A stretch of 64,000 nucleotides of DNA, from NCBI GenBank assembly GCA_036971475.1, contig JBAIZL010000002.1, positions 19,661,067 to 19,725,066 on the forward strand. The letters run 5' to 3'. Positions 54,055-64,000 of this stretch are shown here, in pieces. The notes under the pieces are model-generated. The model was not told the origin of the DNA. It saw only the letters and a program-made list of their open reading frames with translations, and did no database searches. Position numbers and translations under genes: made by a program. The stretch is from Prosapia bicincta. Lineage: Eukaryota; Arthropoda; Insecta; Hemiptera; Cercopidae. The number at the start of each line of letters is the position of its first letter. Position 1 is the stretch's first letter.

Positions 54055-54345
54055 GTATAAACCAAGATATAATAGCTGGGACCATTTAACGGTGTACTTG
54101 GCCTTGACGAGACGAGAGGTGGAGGGCTGCGTTGATTCGGTATAAATACTTTGCTACAAACATGATAAGAACTGTCAAAACACCGACTTGCATAGACAGA
54201 CGATGCTAGATAAATTCTATGATAAATTACCTTGATATAAAATAACACACAATTTTGAAATATGTATAGACATGTCAAATACAGAAGCTGTTGATGTAGA
54301 GAACATTCTGAATATGTAATATGTTTTCAGAAGTGGTAGTACACG
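54055..54345. repeat. Dispersed repeat family, member 2
   Basis: Diverged relative of 15770-16060 and 39722-40012, outside the duplication, which shows the family is interspersed. The TATAAATACTTTG and ACATGATAAGAA landmarks are kept. Confidence 0.7.
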
Positions 54346-54644
54346 AGAGCAAGTCCACGGTTGGATGGACGCAGCTATACGATAAATATGTATACTTTAT
54401 CTGCTCATTTTGTGTGGGTTTCTTGTGAGGTGTTTCATGAAAGCTGAGCTCGTTAAAATCCGAACAGAATTGACATTATTCTAGACACAACATGCCCATT
54501 TTATGAGTTAAAATTACGTAAGTCTCAATTAAAGGAAGGGTTATTAGTTAATAATGACGAAGGTTTTCAGATACAAAGTGATCCGTAATAAGTAAAATAC
54601 ACGAAAAGTTTTTTAAGTAAATTGCTACTTTTGTTGACAAAAAA

Positions 54645-54950
54645 AAATTTATATTTTAGTTACTTTTTTGAAAATAATTACAATGAATATAAATAAAGTA
54701 ACATAACCTATGCCTTTAATCAGCAATTCTACCACATGAACTATTAACACGAAATCAGCTTTTTTATGAAATCATATGTTATCACTTATTTTAAGCCAAA
54801 TGCGACGAAATTACTATATTACATAATTTATTAACGAATGAATTATTATTAGGCAAAACTATAAACATTAACTGTCATCTATAAACAGTTAAAAAAAAAG
54901 TTTTTTTAATTTGAATGGATGAATAATAAGTATTTTACTAAACATTGAAA
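54645..54950. repeat. AT-rich dispersed repeat, copy 1
   Basis: Shares order and phrases with 57505-57885: TTTTxGTTACTTTT, AAAGTAACATAAC, TATGC, AATCAGCT, TTTATGA, ATGTTATCAC and GGATGAATAATAAG / GGGTGAATAAAAAG. The GTTACTTTT...AAAGTAAC pair is itself a short inverted repeat. Roughly 70% alike by eye. Confidence 0.65.
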
Positions 54951-54955
54951 ATTTG

Positions 54956-54958
<3 letters not shown>

Positions 54959-55008
<50 letters not shown>
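54959..55008. repeat. (TA)n microsatellite
   Basis: About 25 TA units following the end of the AT-rich repeat. Confidence 0.97.
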
Positions 55009-55011
<3 letters not shown>

Positions 55012-55142
55012 AAAGTGTGAACTATTAAACGGAATGGAACAGAAGAAAATCCATTAGGTAATAATTTTTTGTTGATTTGACGTTAAAAAAGAATTTTCGC
55101 ATTTGGGGTGTGAAAGTGTCACTACTCTTTGCAAATGAGGAG

Positions 55143-55631
55143 TTTTGTACATAAAAATATTTGTAGAAACACTGGACTGTAGAGAACAAGTCCTGCGGGA
55201 GACTCTAAATCTATGCCTTACTATTATCTATGCATTACCATTGGGTATAGTTGGTTCAGAAAAAGTAGACTTCAAAGTAGAGTTGAGAAGTTACTTGATA
55301 AGGACATTGTGTAGATAAACAAAAATCTCAAACGAAATTTACTTGAATTGAATGAAAGCTTCTTAGAGTAGTAGAAAAGAGTTGAAATATCTTTTGCCTT
55401 TGCCAATTCTACTTATAAACCTTTATTTCTAAACACTTTATGTTTTCCTCTTATATCTAAATGAGCTTGCATTAGGGGAGCCACCCTGTAGAGCGAGCAC
55501 CCGGCGTAATGTGGCGGTGTTCAAAGGGAAGCTCATTTGCACAAGGCAGCCATTTGTTACGTCAGTTCATTACGCGACGGGCTCTTACCTTTGGAATATA
55601 ATACTCTTCTTATATGGTTCTTTTGAATGAC
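55143..55631. repeat. Dispersed repeat of about 480 bp, copy 1
   Basis: Matches 62735-63209 in the same orientation at roughly 90% by eye. It begins TTTTGTA and ends TGGTTCTTTTGAATGACG. Landmarks are GAGAACAAGTCCTGC, CTATGCATTACCATTGGGTA, TTCAGAAAAAGTAGACTT and GCAGCCATTTGTTACGTCAG. An internal pair AAATGAGCTT / AAGCTCATTT could form a stem. Copy 2 lacks about 17 bases (GAGCGAGCACCCGGCG region). No coding sense found. Confidence 0.9.
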
Positions 55632-55653
55632 GTATTTCCGGTGGGTTATGATA

Positions 55654-55995
55654 CAGTGGAACCCCTCACATCCGAACTAATTGGGGCTATAGCATGTTTG
55701 GATTTGCCGAAAACGTTCGGATTTGCTGTGTATTTTGTATTTGACAGAAGTGAGTGTTTTTATGAACAATATTAGAATATTCATTACATATTTCTGTATC
55801 AATACAGTACTGTAGACGTTTTCAAGATTTTGTTTTTCAAATTTGAAGTGTTAGTGTGACTAGACAAAGAGGAAAGGTTGTCAATGTTGGCTGTTGAATT
55901 GAATATTAGTAAGGTTACAGTAAGTGACTAAAAAACAAATCGTGCTAAAATTGAACAGTTTTGCGGTTCTATAAGTGAAAATTCTTTGGAACAAC
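55654..55995 (+). mobile_element. pogo/Tigger-type DNA transposon relic, 5' part
   Basis: TA then CAGTGGAACCCCTCACATCC, followed by GAACTAATTGGGGC, GCATGTTTGGAT and CGTTCGGAT. These match the shape of Tigger/pogo ends, which open with CAGT and carry repeated 'TCCGAAC'/'GTTCGGAT' motifs. The transposase N-terminal remnant follows on the same strand. The 3' end of the element was not found, so it is truncated or its tail is too decayed. Confidence 0.75.
55890..55995 (+). pseudogene. Tigger/CENP-B-like transposase N-terminal HTH remnant
   Basis: In frame from 55890: AVELNISKVTVSD, a stop (TAA at 55929-55931), then KTNRAKIEQFCGSISENS. This is the pattern of the N-terminal helix-turn-helix of pogo/Tigger/CENP-B proteins (ISK-TVSD followed by a KKNR-KI-F-like stretch). 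The internal stop and loss of the rest make it a pseudogene. Recognition is from family knowledge, not a search. Confidence 0.65.
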
Positions 55996-56690
55996 ACCAT
56001 CATGATATTTTTTAGAATAAATCTGTGTCTATATTTTTACATCTACACCGTATGAAAGCGCTGTATTTACAAAGTGTTGTATAGATTCTGCTTTAGAAAA
56101 CCCATTTCGAGCATTTCTTCCGCTAAAGCTTCGGTAAAGCCTCTTAAGACATATACACCCTGTATGTATTGCCTTACACGGAGTATTATTATATTGAAAT
56201 ACGTATAATTCAAGTGTTATATACATAAACAAGTAATTAATACCTTATCGGTTTCAATACAAGTGATACACTTCGGGGGCTGTTAGTCCTTAGGAGAATA
56301 TGAGAATGCAAATATTTCTTTCCCTAGTGTTGGATGAAAGTATTCAAAGTCCTTGACTAGGCTCGGCTGGTGAACACGTTCCCCTCAGGATAACTGCATT
56401 GAAAGTTTTAAGTTTTAATAAACGACTTTTCATTTTAACACATTTCTTTCTATAATAAATACGCAATACATTTATTGATCATTAAAAAAAATAATTTATT
56501 ATTTTTTCAATAAACGATCTTTTGGTTTTTAATTATATATTGTTTTAAATACTTTATTATCATCAGTACACGAATATAATCTTTTATCCTTTTGTAAAGC
56601 ATTTTGTTTTTGCGATTCACTCTCTTTTATTTATATTAAATATAGTAATTTAATAATAAGTTTACTTCAAATCGTCATCGTGATTATCAT
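55996..56690. other. Unique DNA with a 67-codon minus-strand ORF
   Basis: ORF 56029-56232 (minus) has no recognised domain. It lies right after the Tigger remnant and could be part of a different decayed repeat. Otherwise AT-rich with nothing supported. Confidence 0.35.
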
Positions 56691-56760
56691 CAGTATAATT
56701 ATTATCATCATCATCATCAACAACATCATCACCGTCGTCGTAATCATCACTCTCAATCTC
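56691..56760. repeat. Short (ATC)n-type trinucleotide tract
   Basis: ATCATCATCATCATC with CAACAACATC and CGTCGTCGTA variants. The aspartate-rich minus-strand ORF here is a translation of it. Confidence 0.85.
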
Positions 56761-57084
56761 ACACCACCAGGTTATCATAACTACAGCAACATCAACACTA
56801 ATACAAAGCAAATTAAATATATGTATAGTGTATGAAAAACACAAGGTTTTAATAAAATTTATAAATGAATTAAATTCGTTATTTTTTATATATATTAATA
56901 AATATATAGTTAATGATACAATAAACGTCTTTAGAATAACATCCCCGACAAATCATTTCTCCAAGAATATTTTTCCACTATTTTAATAATGAAGTTAATT
57001 AGATTGAATTTAATTAAGGAAAGACATTCCTACACAAAGCCGAAATGAAATGCTTTTAATAATCTTAAAGAAACAATAGAGTAT

Positions 57085-57360
57085 TTGGTGTAGCCCAGTC
57101 AAGTGGTGATGCGGTTGCCATGGTGATCAGCAAACACTTGCACAGCCAAATAGGGTCAAGGAAATTTTTCGGTTGTCTCGGCCCAGAGCAGTGGTACGGA
57201 GTTGGCCACATGTTCGCCAAAACGAACGTGTTCTTCGCCGTTTAGCGTAATGCAGAGTTTAATTTAAATTGCAAAGTGATACCGGATCCGGGTTGGCTTA
57301 GATTAACTGACACTAGCGAAGAAGGAGGCCGGCTTATGGAGCCAGTGTGACCCAGATATA
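57085..57360. promoter_or_regulatory. GC-richer island with an X-box-like motif
   Basis: Clearly richer in G+C than its flanks, with GGTTGCCATGGTGATCAG, which resembles an RFX X-box (GTTGCC-AT-GGYAAC) with changes in the second half. No gene or transcript is seen. It may be part of an unrecognised regulatory element or exon. Confidence 0.2.
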
Positions 57361-57504
57361 TTTATTTACAACTAACTGAAAGGATCCGCTTCACACCTCA
57401 TTACACGTTTCTTGTTTCATATGCAGGACAAGTTAAAAAAAATAATTAAAAAAATAATATAAACAAAAAACTTATAAAATTAGTCCTACGTAGGTTAGTA
57501 GAGA

Positions 57505-57885
57505 AAATATTATTTTGGTTACTTTTGAATAAATATTTATAATTCTTATAAGTAAAGTAACATAACTTATGCTTTAAACAGCTGTTCTAGCATATAACCT
57601 GTGACATAAAATCAGCTGATTTATGATATCATGTGTTATCACCTATTATAACCTAAATGGGAAAGTAGAACTAAATGCATATCTTGCCCCTTTGTCAAAA
57701 GCTTTTGTGAAAGATTTAGTTGTAAATGAACGAACTAAAATTAATTCATTAAATTTAATTAATAATTTATTAATTGAAAAAAATTTATTGTCGTCAAATT
57801 TCATCCACTATAAATTTAAAAAAGTGTATTTGATCATCAATGGGTGAATAAAAAGTGTTTCATTACCGATCTAAAATTTTAAACA
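57505..57885. repeat. AT-rich dispersed repeat, copy 2
   Basis: Relative of 54645-54950. The 74-codon ORF at 57623-57847 lies inside the repeat and is interrupted in the other copy, so it is not a gene. Confidence 0.65.
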
Positions 57886-57916
57886 AGATATATAGAGATA
57901 AGATTTTCTGACAGCT

Positions 57917-57980
57917 CCTGTTTAGGAGTTAGCGACCCTACCCAAATGAGCTATGATCCTCCTACCCTGACGGTTCTCTT
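57917..57980 (-). repeat. tRNA-like 5' half, possible SINE fragment
   Basis: On the minus strand TAGCTCATTTGGGTAGGGTC-GCTA is an A box in a D-arm-like fold (TAGC/GCTA stem). CTCCTAAACAGGAG follows as a hairpin. No B box follows, so it is not a tRNA gene and is at most a truncated SINE head. Confidence 0.3.
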
Positions 57981-60900
57981 GTAATTCATCCACCAGGAGG
58001 ATCTATGACTCCAATCATTAAAATCACAATTTTACAGGTTTTGTGATGGCCAATCGTTAAAATCCTTGATTTTACGCTTTTCAAGCATTTGTTAGTCCCC
58101 CTACTGACGTGGTGTATTTTTATTAGTGCATGTGTTCGCTTCACTGGCTTCAGAGGAAATTAAATTTAATTTCACTGAAATATTCTGGAATCGAAAACCT
58201 TGTTCGCGCTCTTCATAAATTGTTTTTGACAGAACACATTTCCCTCTGAAAGAGATTACCCAAACCCCCCTTTCTCCCACTAGTCCAGACAATCAAATCC
58301 CACTTACAGTCAGCACACTCCTTATTGTGTGTGTCTTTTATTAAAGACAGTATTCTCCAGTCATTTCACCGGCAAGTAATTTGAATCTCTAAAATTTATT
58401 TTTAAAGCAAAACGGTGTAGCCATTATGTATGAACTGAAAATGGAGGAGTGATTTTTTAATTTCAAAAGAATTTATGATTAGTTTTAATTTATGTGTTTT
58501 ACAAAGAAGTGATGTGGTTAACAAAACTTTTGTAAGTGATAAATTCTAATCAATAATTATTCTATAAGAAATGTAAAGTTAAAAAGAAATTTTAATCTTT
58601 AAAATCAGAATTATGTTAAACCTGGCATCAGCACTTACGAATCTACATATATTTTAAACCTATCAGGTATCATTTTAGATTGTTTTCTTTTTTTTAATAT
58701 CTTACCAGTTGTGCATTATTAAATCCTTCAACTTACCGATAAATTGCCCATACAGTCCCGTGTTCCTGGTATTCTACAGTGTATTTATGTGTTCGGCTTC
58801 GTTTACTAACATGTTTGTTGCATAAGTTTTGATTTTATGTTAGTGAATAGTTACAGAAACTATGTTTTAAATAGTGACATACATAAATAAAATTCAAGAA
58901 TAAAAACCTAAGTATAATCAAAATTTTGGCACCGTATTGTTTTACCCTTTGGGAAAATACAAATATATAGTCTAAAAAAACGCAAGGAGTAGGCTAAGTC
59001 GAATCTGTGGCTTACGTTTGTATTCAGTTTCATTTTTTTTCTGATTCTGAAGGTTTTACAAGGAACCCAAGAATTAAAATAAAAAAAGATTATTTTTCAA
59101 AGTTTTCAACCTAAAAAGGTTTCTCATCGCCTGCTACTCAAATATTGCGTAAATTAAAGTGTTTTTTCTGTTCTATTACCAATGCAATTGTAGTTATATG
59201 TGTTAGAGTTTGAGTAATACCTGGATAGATGACGTCAGAGCTATGATAGTAATGTATGAGCCAAAACGTAAAGCAGGGAACACACATTCTGAAAGAGAAT
59301 TTTGTTTATCTGATATTTGGAGATTTATTAGCAGTGAAATTAAATAACGGGTTTTAATAAATAAATTAAAACTAATAATAGGAAAGAAGACAACATGTTC
59401 GTATAAATGTTGTCTCTAGACGAAACCAAGGTTAACAGCCTAGAAGTTTGTGTTTGTTTTTTAAAGCTCGGTAACTAAAGTAAAAGACTTCAAATTGTTT
59501 TTTGAATTGTAAATCTTCAGAACCTACAAACCATGTAAATTCTACAGAATAATAGTCAAGACTGATTAGTCGATGCGATGCGAGTTTTCTACGTAGCATT
59601 TCCTGCTTTATCGATTTGATATTATTCTTCATCTTTAAATGTAAATAATTATCAACTCGTTACAAGGTTTTATATTTGCTTATATTTTAGTGGTTTGTTT
59701 ACTTATTAATTTGTGGAAAATGTAGTGAGCTTATTTTTTTTTTTTGCTCCTACGATGCCGATAAAGATATCTGTCTCATTGAGCGACTAGGGCTAAATGA
59801 GACAATATCTTCTGTCTGCAAGTATTGATAGAAAGTGTCACACCGCTTCAGAAAGACATAATTACAAAGTAATGACCCAACATAGAATTTAGAATGATCC
59901 AACCCTCAAAAAATATTTTGACAAATATTCTTCCTCGGGTCGTGGCCGCTGCGCATACATACAATAGGGATTTTATATTGCATTAAAAATATTGAAAAGA
60001 TTTACCTTTTGCGTCCTTTTATTATGAAAATGTTACCTCCTTGTTCGCTGGATTCCTTGGAAATTCCTCAGATCGAGCGTGAGTTCCTCCCTCAGTGACC
60101 AGCCAAACCTTCCAACCCTCGCCCTTATACTTCTCTTATACGAATCTCTTTCTTAACTTAATACTTAAATTTAAAAGGGATCGGAAAAATCAAACATGTA
60201 GTGAACAACTAATTGCAAACGGAGGCGGTAATGTGCTGCCCTCATGCGGCGACAATTGAACTGCAACTACTTGTGCCAATTACCGGGTATTTGGCGGCAA
60301 TACAAACAAATGTTGCAAATGGTGTTTCATGTTCTAACACAATTCTAATTCCATTGAACTCGGTAATAACCACATTAAAAATTATTTTTAATTTATAATT
60401 TTTACCAATTTAATTAAATACCTATTTGGTCGTCAGTTGATAACATCTTCAAGTTATTTTAAATGAAACATTGAAAAACACAATAACAAAAACCAAGCGC
60501 AGTCCAAAATTGGTCAATTTTAAACATAGGAAACATAATAGTATATATAAATTTTTAAAGATAGTAACACAATACTTTTCAGAAATACATTTATTATGGT
60601 TTACCTATACCTAATAGGTAACAATAGCCTATTGTAGTGTCAGGTGGATGAATGTCCCAAGTATATTACCGTTACATACGCTGCATATACAAACAATATC
60701 AGCGTATTCGTGCGCCGTAAATATGCATATAATTACTTGGGTAATAACATCCAGTAAAATGGTGGTAACAATACGCTACATGTGTACGCCAGTCAGACAG
60801 CACGGAGATTCGCTTGCATGGTAGGAACGTTGTACAAACACTAGACTATTGAACGGCGGCTACCCAATTAGCGAAGTAAAAGTTATTCCAAAGAAAGTTT

Positions 60901-62734
60901 GATTGTAACGGAAACCTAATATATAAATAAGAAGTCCCGTGCTCGTTAATTTACCATTGAAAGAAAAAATAGATGACGTTAATTGATAATTTCACCACTA
61001 GGATCGTTCTTTCGTTCCTAGTTTGATTCTAAATACAAATGGAAAGATTTAGTTTTATTTAGCTTCTTCTCCTTCATAGATGAAAATAATCTTTTTTAGA
61101 TTTCTAAAGTGTTTAACTTTTTCACTCCTATTCTAATGCTTGTACCTTGATGGGAAAAATGATATAATAAAAAGAATGTATTACACTGATTTAAAAATAG
61201 ATTACGTTTGAACAAAGACAATAACATAGAAGTACGATTCAATAAAAATAAAAAATGTAAAAAGTAGAAACTAATTTTGACCATCTACATAAAATAAGAC
61301 TTATATTCACAACCATAATATCGAAGTTTCATTAAGAGTGTCTCAATGAACCAAGTAAGTTTTGATAACAATATATTTGCTTCCGTCTTCCAGTCAGAAG
61401 TTTTTAATGGGCTACTTTGTTACATTGTATGTTACTCAAACATTTATCCCTTACAATAAGACGCCGTGTTTCAATTACGTTTGGATTATTTTAGTTTCTG
61501 ATTAATGATATTACGTTATTTTCAACAGGGATTAGCAGCTGTGTAAGGGTTGATGTTGTAGATTGAGACTTGTTTTACGTCTTAGACTTTTACAAGCTTA
61601 GACTTTAAGGAATAAACAAAATCTTTATAAAGCTTGTCAAAAGCTGTATTTCAGAGACTTTAACTCTTCTAGGTAATGATGTGGAAATATTTATCCAATA
61701 TTTTTCTACCCCTAAAATATTTATTGTTTAAACGCTCGTACACAAACAAGTTCTTCAGATTTGAATTTTAATTTTTATTTTTTAAATAAAGTTTCGTAAC
61801 GTTCAAGAACAATCTGAAAATAACAAAAGTTTTATAAATAAAGATATGTGTAAAACCAGTATTTATATTCATAGTAACAGTTTTTATAGTTTTAGTTGGA
61901 ATAAAAATTAAATTATTTTTATATTGGGAAACCAATTATTTTTGAATGATTTTATATAGACCACGAATGAAACAATTGTAGTTATTAATATTTGGACACA
62001 TTTAGTTATATCATGAAAAAGTGTTTACAATTTAGGAATTCGTCGTATAATACCTTGTTGGGAAGTATAAGTACGCCAATATTAGATTCGGTTAGTCTTA
62101 CGAAAATATAAATATGAAAATCCCTGTTTATCGAATATACTATGTTTACAATAATAAAGAAGTTTTGTGTTTTTGTACTTATAGTTAGAAGCAATCTTAT
62201 AAAAGTAAAATCAAAGACAACAAAAATTTGATAGTGATTACAGCAGACCTTTAAGAAAGTGAGATTTTTTTAAAGCACAATATTCTGAGGCTCCTCTCTA
62301 AGTTATATTAATAAATTGTCTTTACCGGACTAGAACATTTAGAAATAAGAAACATTATTGTACTTAGAACTGCCCCAAAAAGCGATATAAAGTTTGATAC
62401 TATTTCCCAGATGCTATAAACGGTAACCAGGATTGTCTATAATGACTATTTAAAAATCCAAGGCTAATCTGTGGAAACTGTTATCGTAATGTACTATATA
62501 AATACAAATATTAATTAAGGCATGCAAAAATGGTTCGAAACTGCTCAAAGTTTTCAATTACCTGAATATTCTACGTAATATACAATTTTAGTTTCTTTCA
62601 TATATAACTACTTCTTTGAATTTTTCCCCCTTTTCACCATCTTTTAACGAGGCCCTACGATTTTCCAAGACGCCTCGAACCGTAATGGACCAATAGATCA
62701 TAGAAAAGTATATTTTTTCAATTCCTACTAATAA
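57981..62734. other. Unique AT-rich DNA, no gene supported
   Basis: About 4.7 kb without a recognisable gene, RNA or tandem array. Several 61-66-codon ORFs are present, and the one at 60213-60398 opens on TTG. A weak inverted pair, TCCCAAGTATATTACC / TTACTTGGGTAATAAC, lies near 60655-60750. Confidence 0.45.
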
Positions 62735-63209
62735 TTTTGTATACAAAAATGTTTGTTGAAACACTAGTCTATAGAGAACAAGTCCTGCAAGAGACTCTAA
62801 ATCCACGCTTTGCTATTATCTATGCATTACCATTGGGTAGAGTTTGGTTCAGAAAAAGTAGACTTTAAAGTAGAGTTGTGAAGTTACTTGATAAGCACAC
62901 TTTTTAGATAAACAAAAATCTCAAACGAAATTTACGTGAATTGAATTAAAGCTTCTTAGAGTAGTAGAAAAGAGTTGAATTATCTTTTGCCTTAGCCAAT
63001 TCTACCTATAAACATTTATTTCTAAACACTTTATGTTTTCTCTCTTATATCTAAATGAGCTTGCATCAGTGGAGCCGCTCTGTAATGTGACGATGTTCAA
63101 AGGGAAGCTCATTTGCACAAGGCAGCCATTTGTTACGTCAGTTCATTACGGTACGTTCTCGTACCTTTGGAATATAATACCCTTCTTATTTGGTTCTTTT
63201 GAATGACGA
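62735..63209. repeat. Dispersed repeat of about 480 bp, copy 2
   Basis: Same element as 55143-55631 with the same ends. A deletion of about 17 bases near 63083 distinguishes it. Confidence 0.9.
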
Positions 63210-63600
63210 GTTATAATACTTGAGGAGTGATTATGGCAGTGAAATTTTTTTATATAATCTCACGATCTGCTCTGACATAAACATTCACTATGACATCTCG
63301 GAATATCTAATATCTACGACAATCTGTATTAGTTTACACATTTCTGATTGCGTTCATCTTTACCAACTATTTAATAGTTGCTCCCAAACACATCATTTAG
63401 CGTTGTGTGAATACGAAAAAGATGATAGTATGTGACTGTCACTTAAATAATCAGAAACAAAATACGCGTGGTATTAGTTCGTAATTGCCAATTTGGCTGA
63501 ACACAGCAACACGAAGGGGGTTTGGTTATAATTCTATGAGCTGTCTTGAGGGCGTAGACAATGTTAGCATGATGAATTGTGCACACCGGGTAGAAGTGAG
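63210..63600. other. Unique DNA, nothing recognised
   Basis: The 71-codon ORF at 63220-63435 has no recognisable domain. Nothing else seen. Confidence 0.4.
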
Positions 63601-64000
63601 GGGGATTTAAAGAGTAATAAATGTGAGAGAGATAGGTTTATGCATCAAGGAATAGTCCGTAGAGTGACATAGATATACAAGTTTTAAGATACACGAGAAG
63701 CAATTAACAAGAAACACAACAGCAGTGAGATGGTAATGAAGAATCGAGTTTGGTATAGTGGTACACAAACAGTAGACGTGTGAAACTACATGTAGAAACC
63801 GTAGTGGTATGTAATAGTCTGTATGAAGATAGTTTTGAAATAGTGATATGTAGATAAAGAAGTATGGATAGTGAAACAGTGAGAAATAAATGTTGAATAG
63901 TGATACAGAGACAAAGAGGTGTCGGATAGAGACTTAGAGGAATGATATAGCGTTACAGAGATAAAGGATACCGAAACAGACAACGAGGGGTCTAATAGTG
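63601..64000. repeat. Degenerate purine-rich array (AATAGTGATACAGAGA-like)
   Basis: Loose repetition of 'ATAGTGATA', 'GAGACAAAGAGG', 'GTAGATAAAG' and 'CAGTGAGA' modules, G/A-rich on the plus strand, running off the window. The serine/tyrosine/histidine-rich minus-strand ORF at 63786-63983 is a translation of it. Confidence 0.6.

Noticed and set aside
56662..56844. Aspartate-rich ORF
   Set aside because: It is the translation of an ATC/ATG trinucleotide tract.
57623..57847. 74-codon lysine/asparagine-rich ORF
   Set aside because: Lies within the AT-rich dispersed repeat; the matching region at 54768-54930 has stops.
60213..60398. 61-codon ORF with moderately GC-rich start
   Set aside because: It opens on TTG and there is no upstream ATG in frame close by. 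No domain or splice context recognised.

Overview
The window is AT-rich eukaryotic nuclear DNA, almost certainly from an invertebrate animal. Evidence: long TA, GT/CA and GA microsatellites, many short minisatellites, tRNA-like SINE heads, a pogo/Tigger relic and a piggyBac-like MITE, and no long open reading frame. I cannot name the taxon; arthropod or mollusc are both plausible. No complete protein-coding gene is supported. The longest non-repeat ORFs are 60 to 123 codons, several have no ATG start, and most are in AT-rich DNA with nothing recognisable.

Layout. 1-1025: 136/137-bp satellite and its degraded edge. 1031-4734: mostly unique DNA with a perfect-looking hairpin (2134-2235), a polypurine block (2520-3175) and a fold-back element (3226-3655). 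4735-27407 and 27414-51396: two head-to-tail copies of a roughly 23-kb segment (copy A and copy B), about 73% of the window. 51397-64000: mostly unique DNA with dispersed repeats, a Tigger relic, TA microsatellites and a purine-rich degenerate array.

Within each duplicated copy the order is: a piggyBac-like TTAA-flanked element carrying an array of 101-bp units; featureless DNA; a GT microsatellite; a 1.3-kb G-poor pyrimidine-rich array; a 16-bp minisatellite; a microsatellite cluster; a dispersed repeat; a purine-rich block; a GC-rich 125-bp triplicate; a tRNA-derived SINE; a second tRNA-like sequence; a 22-bp-based 'TATTGCATGGTATAG' satellite; a 77-bp AT-rich satellite; a GA block; and a terminal GT microsatellite at the breakpoint. 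The copies are near-identical in the core (about 12.4-25.9 kb of A against 36.5-50.0 kb of B) but clearly diverged at both edges. Copy B alone has a 2.0-kb insertion inside its GT microsatellite, with a GC-rich, exon-like block on the minus strand.

The most unusual structure is the piggyBac-like element. On its minus strand it holds a 25-codon mini-ORF resembling an acidic transposase N-terminus. The start-codon region of that ORF is amplified into 11 tandem units in copy A and 8 in copy B, and each array has been homogenised separately.
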